Assembly: GCF_027172205.1 (NCBI RefSeq)
Contig: NC_070607.1
Location: 692,001 to 756,000, forward strand
Length of the DNA: 64,000 nucleotides
Reading direction: 5' to 3'
Origin: Podarcis raffonei
Taxonomy: Eukaryota; Chordata; Lepidosauria; Squamata; Lacertidae
The notes beneath the pieces were generated by a model. The model was not told the origin of the DNA. It saw only the letters and a list, made by a program, of their open reading frames with translations, and did no database searches. Made by a program: the position numbers and the translations under genes. Positions 41,781 through 54,646 of this stretch are shown piece by piece (position 1 is the stretch's first letter; every line of letters begins with the position of its first letter).

Positions 41781-42049
41781 GTTTTTGTTTATAATTTTGG
41801 TCACGCTAACTACTCTTTCCTAGGCGTAACATCAGGTGCTCTAGAATTCTGTATTTAAAAAGATCTCCTGTAGCATACACATTGAACTCATCTGTATGCA
41901 TGAGTTCTGTTTGCACACATAAACTATGCCATTCTACACACATTATCGTAACATGCCTTGCAAAATTTAGAATGGTCTCTTTTTCTGAACAATGAATGAG
42001 AGCTGGGAACATGTGACAAAAGGAGAATGGGCTGTTGCTGCACCTAAAA

Positions 42050-42380
42050 ATAAAGTTGCGAAAGGTGCAGAAAAAGGCAACCCAAATCATGAAGAGGCTG
42101 GAGCAAGTCACCTGTGGGGAGACCTTACAGCATCTGGAGCTGTTTAGTTTAGAAGGAAGTTTGGGGGAGAGATGAAAGGGCTTTCACAAAATGATGCATG
42201 CTGTGGAGAAAGGGGCCAGTGAGATCCTGAGCTTTCCCCACTTTGGACCTCCTGTCTCCGAGCTCCCCGCTCGCATGTTAACCCAGAACCACTTTGATTT
42301 TGTTCTTTGGCACACCACCCTTAACCGGTTGAGATGGCATGAAAGACTTGCTCAGCAGAAAGGCAAGGCCAGTTTCTGTC
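42050..42380 (+). mobile_element. Degenerate CR1/L2-clade LINE fragment
   Basis: The translation KVQKKATQIMKRLEQVTCGE, then HLELFSLEGSLGER, resembles the CR1 region [16 protein letters not shown]...[14 protein letters not shown]. Downstream similarity fades. Short and old. Confidence 0.45.
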
Positions 42381-42869
42381 GATGATACCAGACATTTTTA
42401 GCTGGGCTGAAGCTGTCTTTCTCTAGCATTGAGTGGATTAACTTGAGTGACAGCCCAAGCCAACCATCTGGCTCGCTCCCCCCCCCCCTGCCTGCAACAG
42501 CAGATTAGTTGGGGCCGAGCAGGAGGGATGCCTGTCATGGTAATGGGAGGAGAGGATTTCTGAAGTTTGCCCTGCACCAGTTGCACCATCATTTCCTAAT
42601 AGATGAATTTGGTTGTGTGATAGATTGGATTTCTCTGTTAATAAATACCATAATTTCCTATGGTTGTCTGTTATAGCAAAACAACTGAGTTTTGTAGTGC
42701 CTAAAAGATTTTCAGTTTGATATTCAGTTTTTCTTTCCAATCTTGAGACCACAGTATCCTTGACTGTGTATTGGGAGGTGCTGTATTTCAATGCTGCCCT
42801 TCCTCCCTGTGCAGTTGAGTACATGCCGAGTAGGGCAAGGGGAGTGTTTTTTGCCCCCCCCCCGGCACT

Positions 42870-44700
42870 TCTGCTATGGGATCCTACAGGGCACTATTTT
42901 GTCCCCAAATCCTATTTAACATCAACATGAGCCTGATATTGGTAACTGTTTTAGAGCGCAGGGTGGTCAGTATTCTGATGGCGCACACCTGTTTCTCCTT
43001 AACATTTGCATAGGGCGTGGCTGAGCAAGCCCTGGACCCAGGGCCAGAATGTAGTGGCAGACTGGAAGAGGGCCAACAAATGGAGTGTGACTGGGTAGGC
43101 GGCTCCCAGGTACAGCTGACAAACCCATTTCCTATTCTGAATGGGGTTGCACTCCCTCTGAAGGAGCAGGTGCCTTGCTTGTCATTGGAGGCTCAAGTGT
43201 TTCAGGTGGTCCATCAGCTACATCTGGATAAGGGTAGTCTAGCCACTCTAGTCCATGCACTGGTGACCTCCAAACTGGATTGCTGAAAAGTGAACTTTGT
43301 GAGCCTGCCTTAGGCCTAGTCCAGAACTCCAGCTGGTGCGAAATGCAGCAGTCAAACTTCTGATGGGCACAGATGGTTGACAGAACACTTCTGCTAAAAT
43401 TCACCCCCTGCAAACATTCCTCAGATGAAAATAGGGACATTTCTCACCCCACCAACTGACCCTCCTCGCCCACCCTCTGAGCATTTCCACCACCGTTACA
43501 CCAACGGGACACAGCACCATCCCGGAAAAATCCGTCAATCCTGATTTGATTTGATTTCATTCTTTGGTAGATTTGCAAAAAGAAAAAGACACCAATAAAT
43601 AAATTTTAGAAAGGGGACAAGATTAGACGCGGACACGCAAAGCTTTTTTTAATTAAAAAAAAGCAGGACTCCTTGCGCTCCGCTCTGCTCCCCCTTTATA
43701 CCTGTCCTTCAGAGTCAGAACGTCACACAGGGCTGGTCTTTGGCAGCAGCCTCTCCTCCTCCACAGCTGCCACAAGCAGCAGCAGCCCAGGAGAGGCAGT
43801 GGGATGCTCCCAATGCAGCCACCGCTGCACCACAAGCACTGGCTCCTCCCTAGGCTTGGTGGTGGTGGCACCAGTGGGGGAAAGAGGGACATTCTGAGAT
43901 CAGATCAGAAACTGGGGTGGCTTTCATAATTTCAGGACCTTCCCTGGAAAATAGGGACACTTGGAGGGCATGAAAAGTGCTGCACATGCTGCTGGGCCAG
44001 ATTCAGTCCACAAAATTCTTTACCTCCTTGGGTCCAGGATACCCTAAGGACTGCCTCAGCCTTTCTACCCCAGCACAATCACTGAGATCATTCGGAGAAG
44101 AGCTAATAGTGGCCGCCTATGTTTCAGAAGGAAGGGTGGTGCTGTGGGTTAAACCACAGAGCCTAGGACTTGCCGATCAGAAGGTCAGTGGTTTGAATCC
44201 CCAAGACGGGGTGAGCTCCCATTGCTTGGTCCCTGCTCCTGCCATCCTAGCAGTTTGAAAGCACGTCAAAGTGCAAGTAGATAAATAGGTACCGCTCCGG
44301 CCGGAAGGTAAACAGCGTTTCTGTGCGCTGCTCTGGTTCGCCAGAAGCAGCTTAATCATGCTGGCCACATGACCCGGAAACTGTATGCTGGCTCCCTCGG
44401 CCAATAAAGCGAGATGAGCACCGCAACCCCAGAGTTGGCCATGACTGGACCTAATGGTCAGGGTTCCCTTTAGCTTTACCTTTTATGTTTCAGAAGCCCA
44501 AATGGGTTCAGCCAGAAGTCAGGTATTTAGCGTTCCCAGTGTCATACCGTGAAATGCCCTTCCAGCAAAGATTTGGCAAGCACCCTTGCAGCTGGTTTTC
44601 AGATGTCTCTTTAAGACCCTTTTGCCAACAGGCCTATTCAGTTGTTTAAAGTTTATCATGCTGAGTTGGTCATTTTTAGCAGGACATTAGCCTGGAACTT
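42870..44700 (+). mobile_element. Degenerate L2-like LINE, interrupted by a SINE
   Basis: Pieces in order: GTILSPNPI (compare GSILSPMLF, reverse transcriptase) near 42895; ATLVHALVTSKLDC near 43240; PAGAKCSSQTSDGH near 43330; and after the SINE PSVIP*NALPAKIWQAPLQL near 44540-44600, the usual 3' end of the L2 ORF. Between about 43400 and 43985 an unrelated stretch interrupts it. Many stops and shifts; long dead. Confidence 0.65.
44131..44483 (+). mobile_element. Sauria-type SINE with exact 13-bp target duplication
   Basis: Head GGGTGGTGCTGTGGGTTAAA, B box GGTTTGAATCCCC, tail TTTAGCTTTACCTTT. Flanked by tatgtttcagaag at 44118-44130 and 44484-44496. Inserted in the L2-like LINE. Confidence 0.95.
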
Positions 44701-47281
44701 TGAGGGGGCCCTTCCTCCTCTGGAGTTGGTCTCCCAGCCCCAAATGGCAGTGCTGCCTTCCCCCCACTCCCTGGTCTCCTGAACTTAAGGGGATAATTTC
44801 TCCATCAACCGCCTCATTATTTGAAATTTGCCAGAGAAGCCCTACTGAAGAGTTCCATCTTACAAATGCTTAAAATGTTTTTCAAGGTATCTAGGAGGAA
44901 AAACACACACATGTGTTGGGTTAGGCATCATGTTAACATCTTTGAACCATAACCAAGAAATGAGAAAATCAAAGGTTCTGCAGATGTGAGACAGATCATC
45001 GGAGCCTCTAGTTTAGTCATTTTCCTGGTTGATGAACATCCACGGAATCCTCTCCCAAATGTTACTGACGTTTGGAAGCCAGAGCTTTAAACCTGCCCCA
45101 TCTCCCCTAAATAAAGGAAACAGCCTTCTGTTTGCAATACATGATGTATTTGACAATTTGTTTAAAACCCCAGAAAAGTGGAATGCAACATTGCCTGACC
45201 CTCTATAAAATTCAGAGATAAAGAGCAATCCCCTTCCCATCTCAGATTAAAGTTAGTGTTTTAAGGCACTCTGCAAAGCCCGCTTGCCTCTTCCTTCCCT
45301 GCTTCCAGTCTTTTCAAAATAGCAGAATACCTGATTTTTCTTTCCAAAGTGACTTCCACATGCGCCTGCTCCTATAAATATCTCTGGAAACTGGCAACAT
45401 CTAATACTGCAGGAGTAAAAAACCCACACACACACCACAAAGGGAGAAGGAAGAAAACTGAGGGTGCAAGGGCAGAGGCAGTTTTAGAGTATTATGACCA
45501 GTTTGGCTGCACTGGACACCACACTGCACGGGGCACCACCACGACGCTGTAGAACAGAGCCCCAAGAGGTGGGGCTGCCAAATTTTAGTGACATGCTGGG
45601 CAGCACTGAAATTTGAGAGCCCAAAGTCTGCTACTCGTGAGGGTGATCCAAAAAGAGCAGACAAAGGTATGAAAGGAGAATCACATCGAAAGGAATAGAT
45701 TCAACCCTCTTTCTCCAACCCCCTCAGCTGATTTAATGGAAGTTGTATTCATAGCCACCAAAAAGGACAACGACAAGGTTGAAGCTTAAGACAACAAATA
45801 GCACGTGTGAGAAAATCATCCCTCCCTATGTATAGCTCTGTTTCAGTACAACCGACCCCACCCTCCGTTTTCTGTAGACCTTTCATACTCAGGAGCTCAC
45901 CTGAGGAGGGTGCATGTGTCTCTTAATTGAAAAAAATAACTTAAAATAAATAGATCAAATAAATAAGCTGAGTAAGTACCCTTCAATTTAAAGCAGTTCA
46001 TGTTCAAGTCCAGAACACACAGTGTGCTTGCTTCCCTGATGCACAACATTAAGATAAGCACAGAATTTGGCATGGAGCTACGCAGAGTGGAGTTGTGGAG
46101 GGCCGCTTTCTCTGGGCTCATCCACACTTCCATTTACCCTGCTGCTCCCCCCACCCCTGGGAAAACCTGTGGGTTAGCACTGAATTGGAACAAACAGCCG
46201 TTGGGTTTTCTGCAGATGTAGTGCTAAAAGAGCAGGATTCCTGGGGGATGCAGCAGGGCAGAGGCAAAACTACTCAGACCTGTGCTTGCTAAGCAGAGGA
46301 CAAGTGTGGGATAAGCCCAGGGTCCAGCACGGGAACAGCTTTCTCGCAAAAAGGGCAAGGCGTTTTTAGCAGAGTTGCCGCCACACAGCTCTGAGATCTG
46401 TGACAGCCAAGGGGGAGGCTGCTCTACTCTTGAGGCCCCAGAAGATGGCTCTGAAAAGTCCATAAGGGTTTACTGGCTCTAGTGGTGAAGGCAGACCGCC
46501 CAGCCTGCTGCAACAGATGTCTTGGGGATGCGGCTCCTATGCATCCACCCTGGAGGCTGGAGCTCATTGTGCAAAGGCACAGGTGTGACATGCATTTGCA
46601 CAAAAGGCAGCTGGGCACTGAAGAAGGTTAATGTTCAGTTTCAGAGCTGGAGAAAGTTTGTGAGTCCCCATTCTACAAACAGGCTCTATTTTTATCCCTG
46701 AGAGATGTTGGATCCTTTCGAAACAGCCTTCTGCACCCTGGTGCTCTCAGCCTGCAGTTTGGACTATAAGCATGTTGCTGGAGATGATGGAGTTTGGTCT
46801 TAAACAGCTGGAGGACATTGGGGGAGGCTGCTTCAAGAAGATGGGGGAACCATTTCAAAACAGACATGGCCAACTGGTAAGATTGCATACATTTGGTAGA
46901 GGCAACGATTACAGGTTGGTAGGGTCCAGAAAGTCCACTTAACTGACCCAAGGTGCAATTTGCCACACAGTTCCCTGCAACTTAACCCACTGAACCCAAT
47001 TTATAGCAAGTTGCAAGTGGGATCCAGTAAAATGTTCTAAGATAGCCCGAAGAACTGGGGAAAGCAAAGACTGCCAAGGCTGCCAGCCCCTAGGAAGAAA
47101 GTTGAAGCAGTGCAGGCAGGATGTTTTATTGTGCCAATGGCTGTTGCTGGATAATGTGCACAAAACTTAGCAGAGTAGAAAGGAAGCTCATTCTCAGCCA
47201 TAGTTTTTGCCTTCTAAGGTGGATAGTGGATAGCGGCTGAATCATATAACTGAAAAGCCATGAATTCATTGGTCTAAAAGT
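44700..47281. other. Intergenic DNA between UCK2 and FAM78B, nothing recognised
   Basis: 2.6 kb with a short CA-rich run near 45423-45437 and no reading frame of known family. It may include part of a long FAM78B 3' UTR, but no signal fixes that end. Confidence 0.5.
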
Positions 47282-47399
47282 CAGGCCTCCTCAATCTCGG
47301 CCTTCCAGATGTTTTTGGCCTACAACTCCCATGATCCTAGCTAGCAGGACCAGTGGTCAGGGATGATGGGAATTGAAGGGCCAAGGTTGAGGAAGCCTG
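47282..47399. mobile_element. Palindromic hAT MITE, second copy
   Basis: CAGGCCTCCTCAATCTCGGC at the left and GGTTGAGGAAGCCTG at the right, the same family as 19979-20114, with a small inner deletion. The flanks (ggtctaaa on both sides) are consistent with a target duplication that is offset by two bases on the left. Confidence 0.8.
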
Positions 47400-49525
47400 G
47401 TCTAAATCGTCACTGAGGTTGCAGCAGTTGGGGAGGAGTGAAGGGGCCACAACTCAATAGTGTGCACCAGCACACTGAGTGTTCACCTTTAAACTGTCAT
47501 TTATTTAGCTATCGTTTAAAAATACATGCAAATGAGGCCATTATATCCAAGTTAATGCTTATATTTTTATGTCTATATAAATTCCTAACCAATACAACCT
47601 CAACATTAAGGAAAAAATTGACAACTTTATAGTGCTAAGTTCCTTGCTCTCTTCCAGCCTCGTTGCAGACACCAAAAACACTTTCTTAAAACAACAGCAG
47701 CAGTGCTTCCAAAACCTATTAAGGGCTAGGAACTATTGAGAATGCAAAATGTGCCCATTTTGTACATCCTTAATGCAAAATAATTTAATCAAAAGAGAAT
47801 GCTCAACAGTTATGAAATGAGGGGAGCATTAGTTTTTAGAAATAGCATTGTCCTATGCACAGGTGAGAATTTGGAAGGGGTGCTGTTTAACAGAAAGGCT
47901 TGCATATTTACATTGGCAGATGTCAGCCCCATAAAGATCTGGTTGGCCGTTTTCAATCAATATGTAGTATCAGTCATCCTCACCTCTTTGACTGTTGGCC
48001 ATAGTCTTTTGGCTTTCCATTCCCTCTAAAGATGCTAGTCTTTTTTATATGAGAAAAAGTATGGGGGGCTTAATGAAACCCACGAGCCACCTTGAGTCAC
48101 CCCAATTTTAGCCCAATCATGCTTTCTGCAGCCTTTAGAAACAGGAGCTAAGGGGGGCAATGAAAGGGTAAGGGGTCAGGCCTTCTCTTGCCCCCAATGT
48201 AATCTGAGAACTGGCCTGGTACCTTCTCTGCATTTTTCTTGCTTTCCTAGGACTCCATCCCATTCTAAATATACCCATTTCCTGAGATCTTCTACCTATT
48301 GTATGTCAGAACAGCTGACCCAGGCACTGCCAGAGACCCTTCTGATGACCCACTAATCCAGTATCTGAACCAGTTGTGCCAAATGTTTCAAAAAAATATT
48401 TTTGTTATTGACAAAAAGGAGCCTGGAGTGGGGGCCAGTTTTGACTTGGGCCTGAAATTAGCTAGTGGGCTACACACCTGCATTCCTTCACAGCTGGGCA
48501 TCACACTCAAACAAAGACTAAAGTGCTTACAATATTAGTCCCTGCTTTGAACATCTTGGGCTCATTCTCCCTGAACATTCCCTGCACCTTAAGTTGTATC
48601 TATTGAGTTCCATGCTCTCGCTCACCCAAGAAGCAGTGAGGTCCTGCAATGTGCCTAAGAGGGACCTCTTAAATCACCACCCCTGATTGATCTTCACTTG
48701 AGCAACACACTTAAAATACACACACACAAACACTTTTTAGTTACAGTATCTCAAACAGTGAAGTAGCTTGAAGTAAAGTCAAGTTGCAAGGAGAACGGAT
48801 ACCAATTATCAGTTTTGCTGGCTAAGCCAAACTTGAAGGCCCCAACCCGCCCGCCCCCCTCTGGGCAAGTTGGTGTCAACCCTTGCTCAAGGTGCCACCA
48901 AAATCTGAAAGACCAAATTCCACCCCGACACGGCTCTCCAGGGTATATTTGCCATGTAGCTGGCAAACAACCTCCAACCTTCCTCACAGCTTTGGAGGTG
49001 GTGGGGACTGCCAAGCAACTAGCAGGTAGATCTCTGCCTACACCTGCAGGTTCAAACCCTGGAGGCGGGCCATTCCTCCCGCCCAAAGGTAGCACAACAC
49101 TTATCATGGCAAGTGGGATTGTTGGAATAGCCATGTCTAATGTACACACCACCACTTACTATACTGCACAGATGTGGGTTCCATCTTTTATATCCCAAAG
49201 CCAAGTAAGTATTAGTTGTCAGTCAGATCTTTATTCTACTGCACCAATGCATGTTTGCTAGCTTGCATTTCTGGCCTGGGGACTGGCTGTCTGCAAATCT
49301 TCAATGGGGGCAGTTTTTGGTTTCTCACGCAGGCCTTTTAACGCTGCCAGGGACAAACAATATTGTTGTCCATCTTCAAAAAGATACAACTGCTGAGAAG
49401 CAGCATTCTGACCAGGGGGCCAGGACCATGTAAAAGAATAAGCATTAGGCACATGATAGCCAGAAAAGGGAACTGGGGTGCATGCACACCTCTCTCCTAA
49501 TGAGTTTCTTCAATACACCAAAAAG
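47400..49525. other. Intergenic DNA, nothing recognised
   Basis: Low-complexity CA run near 48717-48731. The overlapping 134- and 148-codon frames at 48751-49261 show no family match. Confidence 0.5.
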
Positions 49526-49660
49526 GCTCATCTGCGGGATCAGACCAAAGGCCAATCTAGCCCTGCAAGTTGTTCCCCCAGCCACAGGTCTATGGGAAGC
49601 CAGGGAGCAGACATGAGGGCAACAGCCCCCTCCCACTGATGCTGCCCAGCAACTGGTCTT
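49526..49660. repeat. Dispersed unclassified repeat
   Basis: TGCGGGATCAGACCAAAGGC, CAATCTAGCCCTGC and CTATGGGAAGCC match the squamate repeat phrase also found near 8455 and, inverted, at 37690. Confidence 0.45.
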
Positions 49661-50977
49661 CAGTCCAATGTCTGTGCGAAGCCCACCGAACACGGCAATT
49701 TACTCTGTGCTGGGTGAAAAAGTGCCAGTCTCCCATTCTACTGCTTAATTGGATGGGTCTTGGATTGGAGTGTTGTGAGAGAGGAAGAAAGACTTGCCAT
49801 CCCCCTGGGGTCAGATCCCTCCTTCAGGGGATGAGGCCACAGAGCTGAAGTGGGAGAGGAATTTCTGCAAGAGGACCTAGTTGGGCCAGGATGTCTCCCG
49901 CCTGAAGATATGCTGTTGCCCTCTTCTACCTCAGAAGCCTTTGTGGAACCTCTGTACTGCTGAGGCCATGGTTCAAAACAGAACAACTTCTCATCACTTT
50001 CTCTACACCATACATAATTTTTGACCCCTCTATCATGTCCTTCCTTATGTCTTTCTTTCATGTAAATAGTCCCAAATGTTGTAAGCCTTCCTCACGGCAG
50101 ACTTGCTCCAGTCCCCTGATCATGGCTGCCCTTACTTTAAGTTAGATATTCAAGTACCAACATTTAGGGTGTGATTGGGGCGGGGGTATTCCATGCTATG
50201 ATTCACTGTTCCTTTCCTTTTCTGCAATGTTGTTTATTTTCTTTTTCCCAGAATTAGGATAATTAATTTTAAATGAGATATTTTATAAGAAAATATATAT
50301 TTAAAACTGCACTACCTTTCAATAAGCTGTTCCATTTTAATTTTCAGAAACAGCAGAAAATAATAAAACTCTCCATTCAGCTTTTTGGGAGGCCATTATA
50401 ATCCTTTGTGCAGAACATTTCCAGGAAGAGTTTGTCCTAGTCTTTCAGAGCATTAGGCTCCTCAAACAGTCACTGGTTTGCTGAGGTTATGGAAATAGCA
50501 GTTGCTCCCAGCCAGGGCCAAGCAAAGGCACAGGTCTTGAGAATCCACACAGGCTGGGCAGGAAGACTTTGGTTACATTCCCCCAATGTTCTTTATCAGA
50601 GATGAAAACATGGGCAGACTATCACGGATGAGGACACATGAATAGCCAAAGTTGTAGGGCAAGTGTCAGGGAGATAAAGCTCAGGATGAACTTAGGCTTG
50701 TGAGAAAGGTTAAAAACAACAACAAGGAGCCAGTCTGGAGCAAGTGGAAGAACAAGAAAACCATAGATCAGTTGAATGGAAATGTTAGTGGGAGGCAGGG
50801 AGAAGATGGGACTGCTCAACTCCCACTTCACCTCTGTCTTCTCCCAAAAGTGAAATTCTGCCAAAAATAAAAAATAAAAATATAGATGAAATAATTAAGG
50901 GAATTATTACTCAAGATGCAAACCTAGCTGCCCTAAATGTGGTCCAGGGTCACATGAGCTGCATTGCAGAGATAATG
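49661..50977. other. Intergenic DNA, nothing recognised
   Basis: 1.3 kb without supported genes. AT-rich around 50260-50360. Confidence 0.5.
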
Positions 50978-51173
50978 CAGTGGTACCTCTGGATGTGAAC
51001 GGGATCCGTTCCGGAGCCCCATTCGCATCCTGAAGTGAACGTAACACACGACTGCGCGGGTCGTGTTTTGCCGCTTCTGTGCATGGGCGTGATGTCATTT
51101 TGAGCATCTGCGCATGTGGCAGCGCAACCCGAAAATGCTTAACCTGAAGCATATTCATCCCGAGGTATGACTG
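50978..51173. mobile_element. TcMar/pogo-like MITE (196 bp)
   Basis: CAGTGGTACCTCTGGATGTG at the left and CCCGAGGTATGACTG-TA at the right. The left TA is decayed to TG. The middle is CpG-rich for this AT-rich neighbourhood. Confidence 0.75.
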
Positions 51174-51179
51174 TATCAG

Positions 51180-52000
51180 AGTCCCTGTAATTTTTGAGAC
51201 TTATTGGAGAACAGGTGGCATGCTAGGTGACTGATGGCGGGCAAATTCCCCCCTTCTGAAGATAGCGACACAAAGGGTGATTGATGGCAAGTTCACTTGG
51301 CATCAATGCTTAGAAAAATTCTAAACAGATTATTAACAGTTGGTCTGTCTTTAAAAAATCACAATGGTTACAAAGAGCCAGTAAGAGTTCATGTCAAGCT
51401 AATTTCATCTCCTTTTGGGCTGCAGCTAATGGCTTGCTAGATCAGGGGTGCAGATGTGCACAAAGTATCTTAACGATTTTTAACAAGCTCTCTCATATTT
51501 TGATGGAAAGCTAGGTACTGTTCCCAAAGAGTGCTCTTCAATGGGTCATCAACCTAGAAACCCTCAGGGTTTCCCTAAACCCAGTGCTGTCCAATGTTTG
51601 CTCATCACATTTCCAAATGACACTAAACTGAGAGTTCTTGCTAATACTTAGATGCGGGAATCAAGGTGATCTTGGCAGGATCTGGGCCAAAACTAGCAAA
51701 ACCAAACTTCAACAAAAATGAATATGAAGTTCTGCATTATGGTAGGCTAACTAAGGTGCCCAAATAAAGGATAGGTGATACCTAGCTTGGCAGCAGTACA
51801 TGTAGAAAGGATCTAGGGGTTTTAGTAGCTAAACATGATTCAGCAGGATGAAGTGGCAGCTAAAAAAGCTAAGGCAATTCTAAGCTACATCAACAGAAAT
51901 ATAGTGCCCAGATCACGACAAATACCCCTCTATTCTGCTCTGATCAGACCTCCCTGGGCACTTCAGCTGAAGAGCTGAGTGAGGAACCTGGAGACTAATG
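51180..52000 (+). mobile_element. Degenerate CR1 LINE
   Basis: The forward translation retains AANGLLDQGCRCAQ-type remnants near 51430 and EVAAKKAKAILSYINRNIVP, then LYSALIRPP near 51855-51950, which align with the CR1 at 38106. Many breaks; old. Confidence 0.75.
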
Positions 52001-52756
52001 AAATCATAGCTCTAAAAGAGATGGGATTAGATGAAGAACTCAGTGGAAAATGTATCACTCTTTAGGAGTGCCAATCTCTGTTCACTTGAGAATTTAAATT
52101 CTTAAGGCCAGTAGCTGACTACTTGCAGAATTATGGTGGGAATCCACAAAAAGGCCCCATGTACTGTGCTATTATGGATTCTGCAACCAATTGTTTGTTA
52201 TACAGTAATTCACAACATAAATCTTCAACTTCTGTTTATCTCTCATCAACATTTTCTATCTGAAGTAGTATGTTCACATTATTCTGGGAGTTAATGTCAG
52301 TAGTTTTGATCTTCTACACACTTTTCTACACTAATTTTGCTCAAAAGCCTTTTAATGCTCCATTTCCACAGTTGGAGAACCAAAAACCAAAGCTTGGAGC
52401 ACTGTGTTCCTCCTCCCAGTTTTCCAGAACGGGTGTTGGCTGAGAGTCAGCAACAGAGCAGAAAGAGAAGTAAGCTGACTACACATCTCTGGAGATTTCA
52501 CAGGAGCTAAACTCCATAGGTTCTCTTCCCTTTCCTGCTAGGACACCATCACCATCATAAGCAAAGATGCTACCAATCTGTGGTTCTGACAAATGCTCAA
52601 GAGAAGTTCCCATTACCTTCCAATCTTCATTTATCCTACATAAAATCAAAAATTCCTCCTCAAATATGGGATGATCTAATAATACTTTCCTTAACTACAT
52701 TAAAAATGGGAAAGGAATAATTTTCAGAAAACCTTCCCTCTATGTCATGCATTTTC
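52000..52756. other. Intergenic DNA, nothing recognised
   Basis: No supported gene or repeat. Confidence 0.5.
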
Positions 52757-53018
52757 AAATAGTGTTGGACAAGGACTTGGCAACCCAGATACAAATCCCC
52801 ACTCAGCCATGAAGGTAATTTCATGATCTTGGACAAGTCATACTCTCTCAGCCTAAGCTACTTTACAGAGCTGTTGTGAAGACAAAATGAGGGAGCCATG
52901 TATGCCATCCTCCGTTCCTTGGAGGAAAGTGGGAAAGAAATAAATAAATAAATAAATAAATAAATAAGTACGTAAGTAAGTAAGTCGGTCGGTCAGTCAG
53001 TCAGTCAGTCAGTCAGTG
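52757..53018 (+). mobile_element. CORE/MIR-like SINE ending in an expanded tetranucleotide tail
   Basis: Worn tRNA-like head (GTGTTGGACAAGGACTTGG, ACAAATCCCCACTC), CORE motif GATCTTGGACAAGTCATAC, CTCTCAGCCTAAGC, then CTCCGTTCCTTGGAGGAAAG and the AAAT-type tail. It differs in its 3' half from the CORE SINE at 26010. Confidence 0.7.
52938..53018 (+). repeat. Compound tetranucleotide microsatellite
   Basis: Successive runs of (AAAT)n, (AAGT)n, (CGGT)n and (CAGT)n over about 80 bp, each unit differing from its neighbour by one base. Confidence 0.95.
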
Positions 53019-54123
53019 GCATCTAACCTTGTGAGTTTCTGCCCAGCTCTGACTGTCCATTAACAAGATAACGCTTTTGCTCCAGGTGGTGTTCTTTCTC
53101 CCAGTCTTTTCTCCAGCATTACCCATTTTCCTTGTTCAATGGCAATCTCAATCTTCCTATGGCAGAAACAACATACCAAGATTGTTAGAATCCAACCTGC
53201 CCCCCCGCCCCCCAAACACTGAGCAATATTGTGCCTGGGCTTTTCTGGGTGCCAGATATAACCCTTTCCCACTGTTCTGGAGAAACATACTGTGCACAGA
53301 CCATCTTCTCAAATACAGATTAACTGTGCTTGGATAAAAAGCAGAACTGGGGATGGTGTGTGGTTTTTCATTTTGTTTTGTTTTTAAGGTGTAGCCAGTT
53401 GATTTGCCTTGCATTTCACCCACAGCATAGAAAACTATGGCAGAACTCCTACACTTACAACTACTTGAAACACACCAAGAAACATGCAAAAGGTCTGAAC
53501 CCGATGAGGCCGAATCAATTAGCCCCAGAAAGAGGGAGAGTGGGTGATATTATTGGTAGTTCAAAATGTGTTTTAGTTCAGCACCATGGACAGTTTCCTC
53601 GGAATAAAGCTGCACTTTCTACAAATGTGAAGCTTAACAGACGGCATTCTTGTCCCCCCCTTTGTAAACATTTTCTTCCTTCTAATGAGCAGGTGATAAT
53701 ATTGATTATCAATCAAAAATGCATAGGTATCATGTTGTGGGAATATGCCATCCCTTCCTGTCTTAACCCAAAGAGCAGGCATTGCACTGAATGTCTGGTA
53801 AGAACAGCCTCCAGGACTACATCTAGTTGGCTGGGAAGCAGCATTGGCCACAGGCACTGGAAATCAAACTCTGGATCTCTGTGTTTCAGCCTCTTTCCAC
53901 ATGAGAACACACTCAAAGTGTGAAACAACCTAAATCTTCCGAAGTCCATACGTCCAGCTACTCTACTGTGGCCTAGCACTGGCCATTGCGATCTCACGCT
54001 GTCTTGAAGAAGCCCTCTTTGCATTTGTATCACAAAAGGCAGGTGAACACAGAGGTCTTCTTTGGCTCAGTTATCCATGCCAGTGGTGGCAAAAGCCCTC
54101 ATTGATACCATCAAGTGTATTTT
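53019..54123 (-). other. Downstream of FAM78B stop; probable 3' UTR or intergenic
   Basis: No polyadenylation signal could be assigned with confidence. The 197-codon forward frame at 53330-53923 has no family match. Confidence 0.45.
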
Positions 54124-54646
54124 TTATTTGGGTGGTATCACTACCAAAGGCGGTCCTCTTTTGGGTCTCCACATAAGGACCTGGGCATCATTGGCATTGG
54201 GTTTCACTAGTGCATTTGGTGGGATGGGTTCCATTCTGCTCAAAATTTTGGGCTGCTCCTGCTGAGTCCTCCCCACTAGCCGGGCTCGCTTGCCCAAGAG
54301 TTGCATGGGATCAACTTCAATGTCCACTCGCATCCTCCACTTTATAGTCTGCAAAATAATCTTTTCCTTGGTGGTCATATTCATGGCTACTAGCCACGTC
54401 GTAAAGCTTTGGTCCCGTTTGATCCTGGTTAGTAGTGGCACGTTGCTGTCACTCACAGGAACAGCCCACGTTACGCTGGGGTAGAAATTGTCATTCATAC
54501 TGACGGAGAACCTGGAGACCTTATTGGTGGGGCCAGTCAAGGTCACTGTTTCTGTGGTGTTCCCATACCAGGGGTAGCTCACTCCATCAGAGTCACTGAT
54601 GGCTTTTACACGCCCTTCTCTCAAGTCTGGAAGTTCCCAGCTTGAC
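54124..54646 (-). CDS. FAM78B: FAM78B coding exon 2 (stop exon)
   Basis: 523 nt; acceptor CCTCTAG, then G completing Met, [20 protein letters not shown] through IPPK and TAA. An upstream in-frame Met in the intron (at 54702) gives a false signal-peptide-like start and was rejected. Confidence 0.98.

Noticed and set aside
43400-43985. Possible insertion in the L2-like LINE with AAAATAGGGACA at both sides
   Set aside because: The flanking phrases are direct and imperfect, no inverted termini or target duplication could be set, so only the interruption is noted.
53330-53923. 197-codon forward frame
   Set aside because: No family match, and it lies in probable FAM78B 3' UTR or intergenic DNA on the opposite strand.
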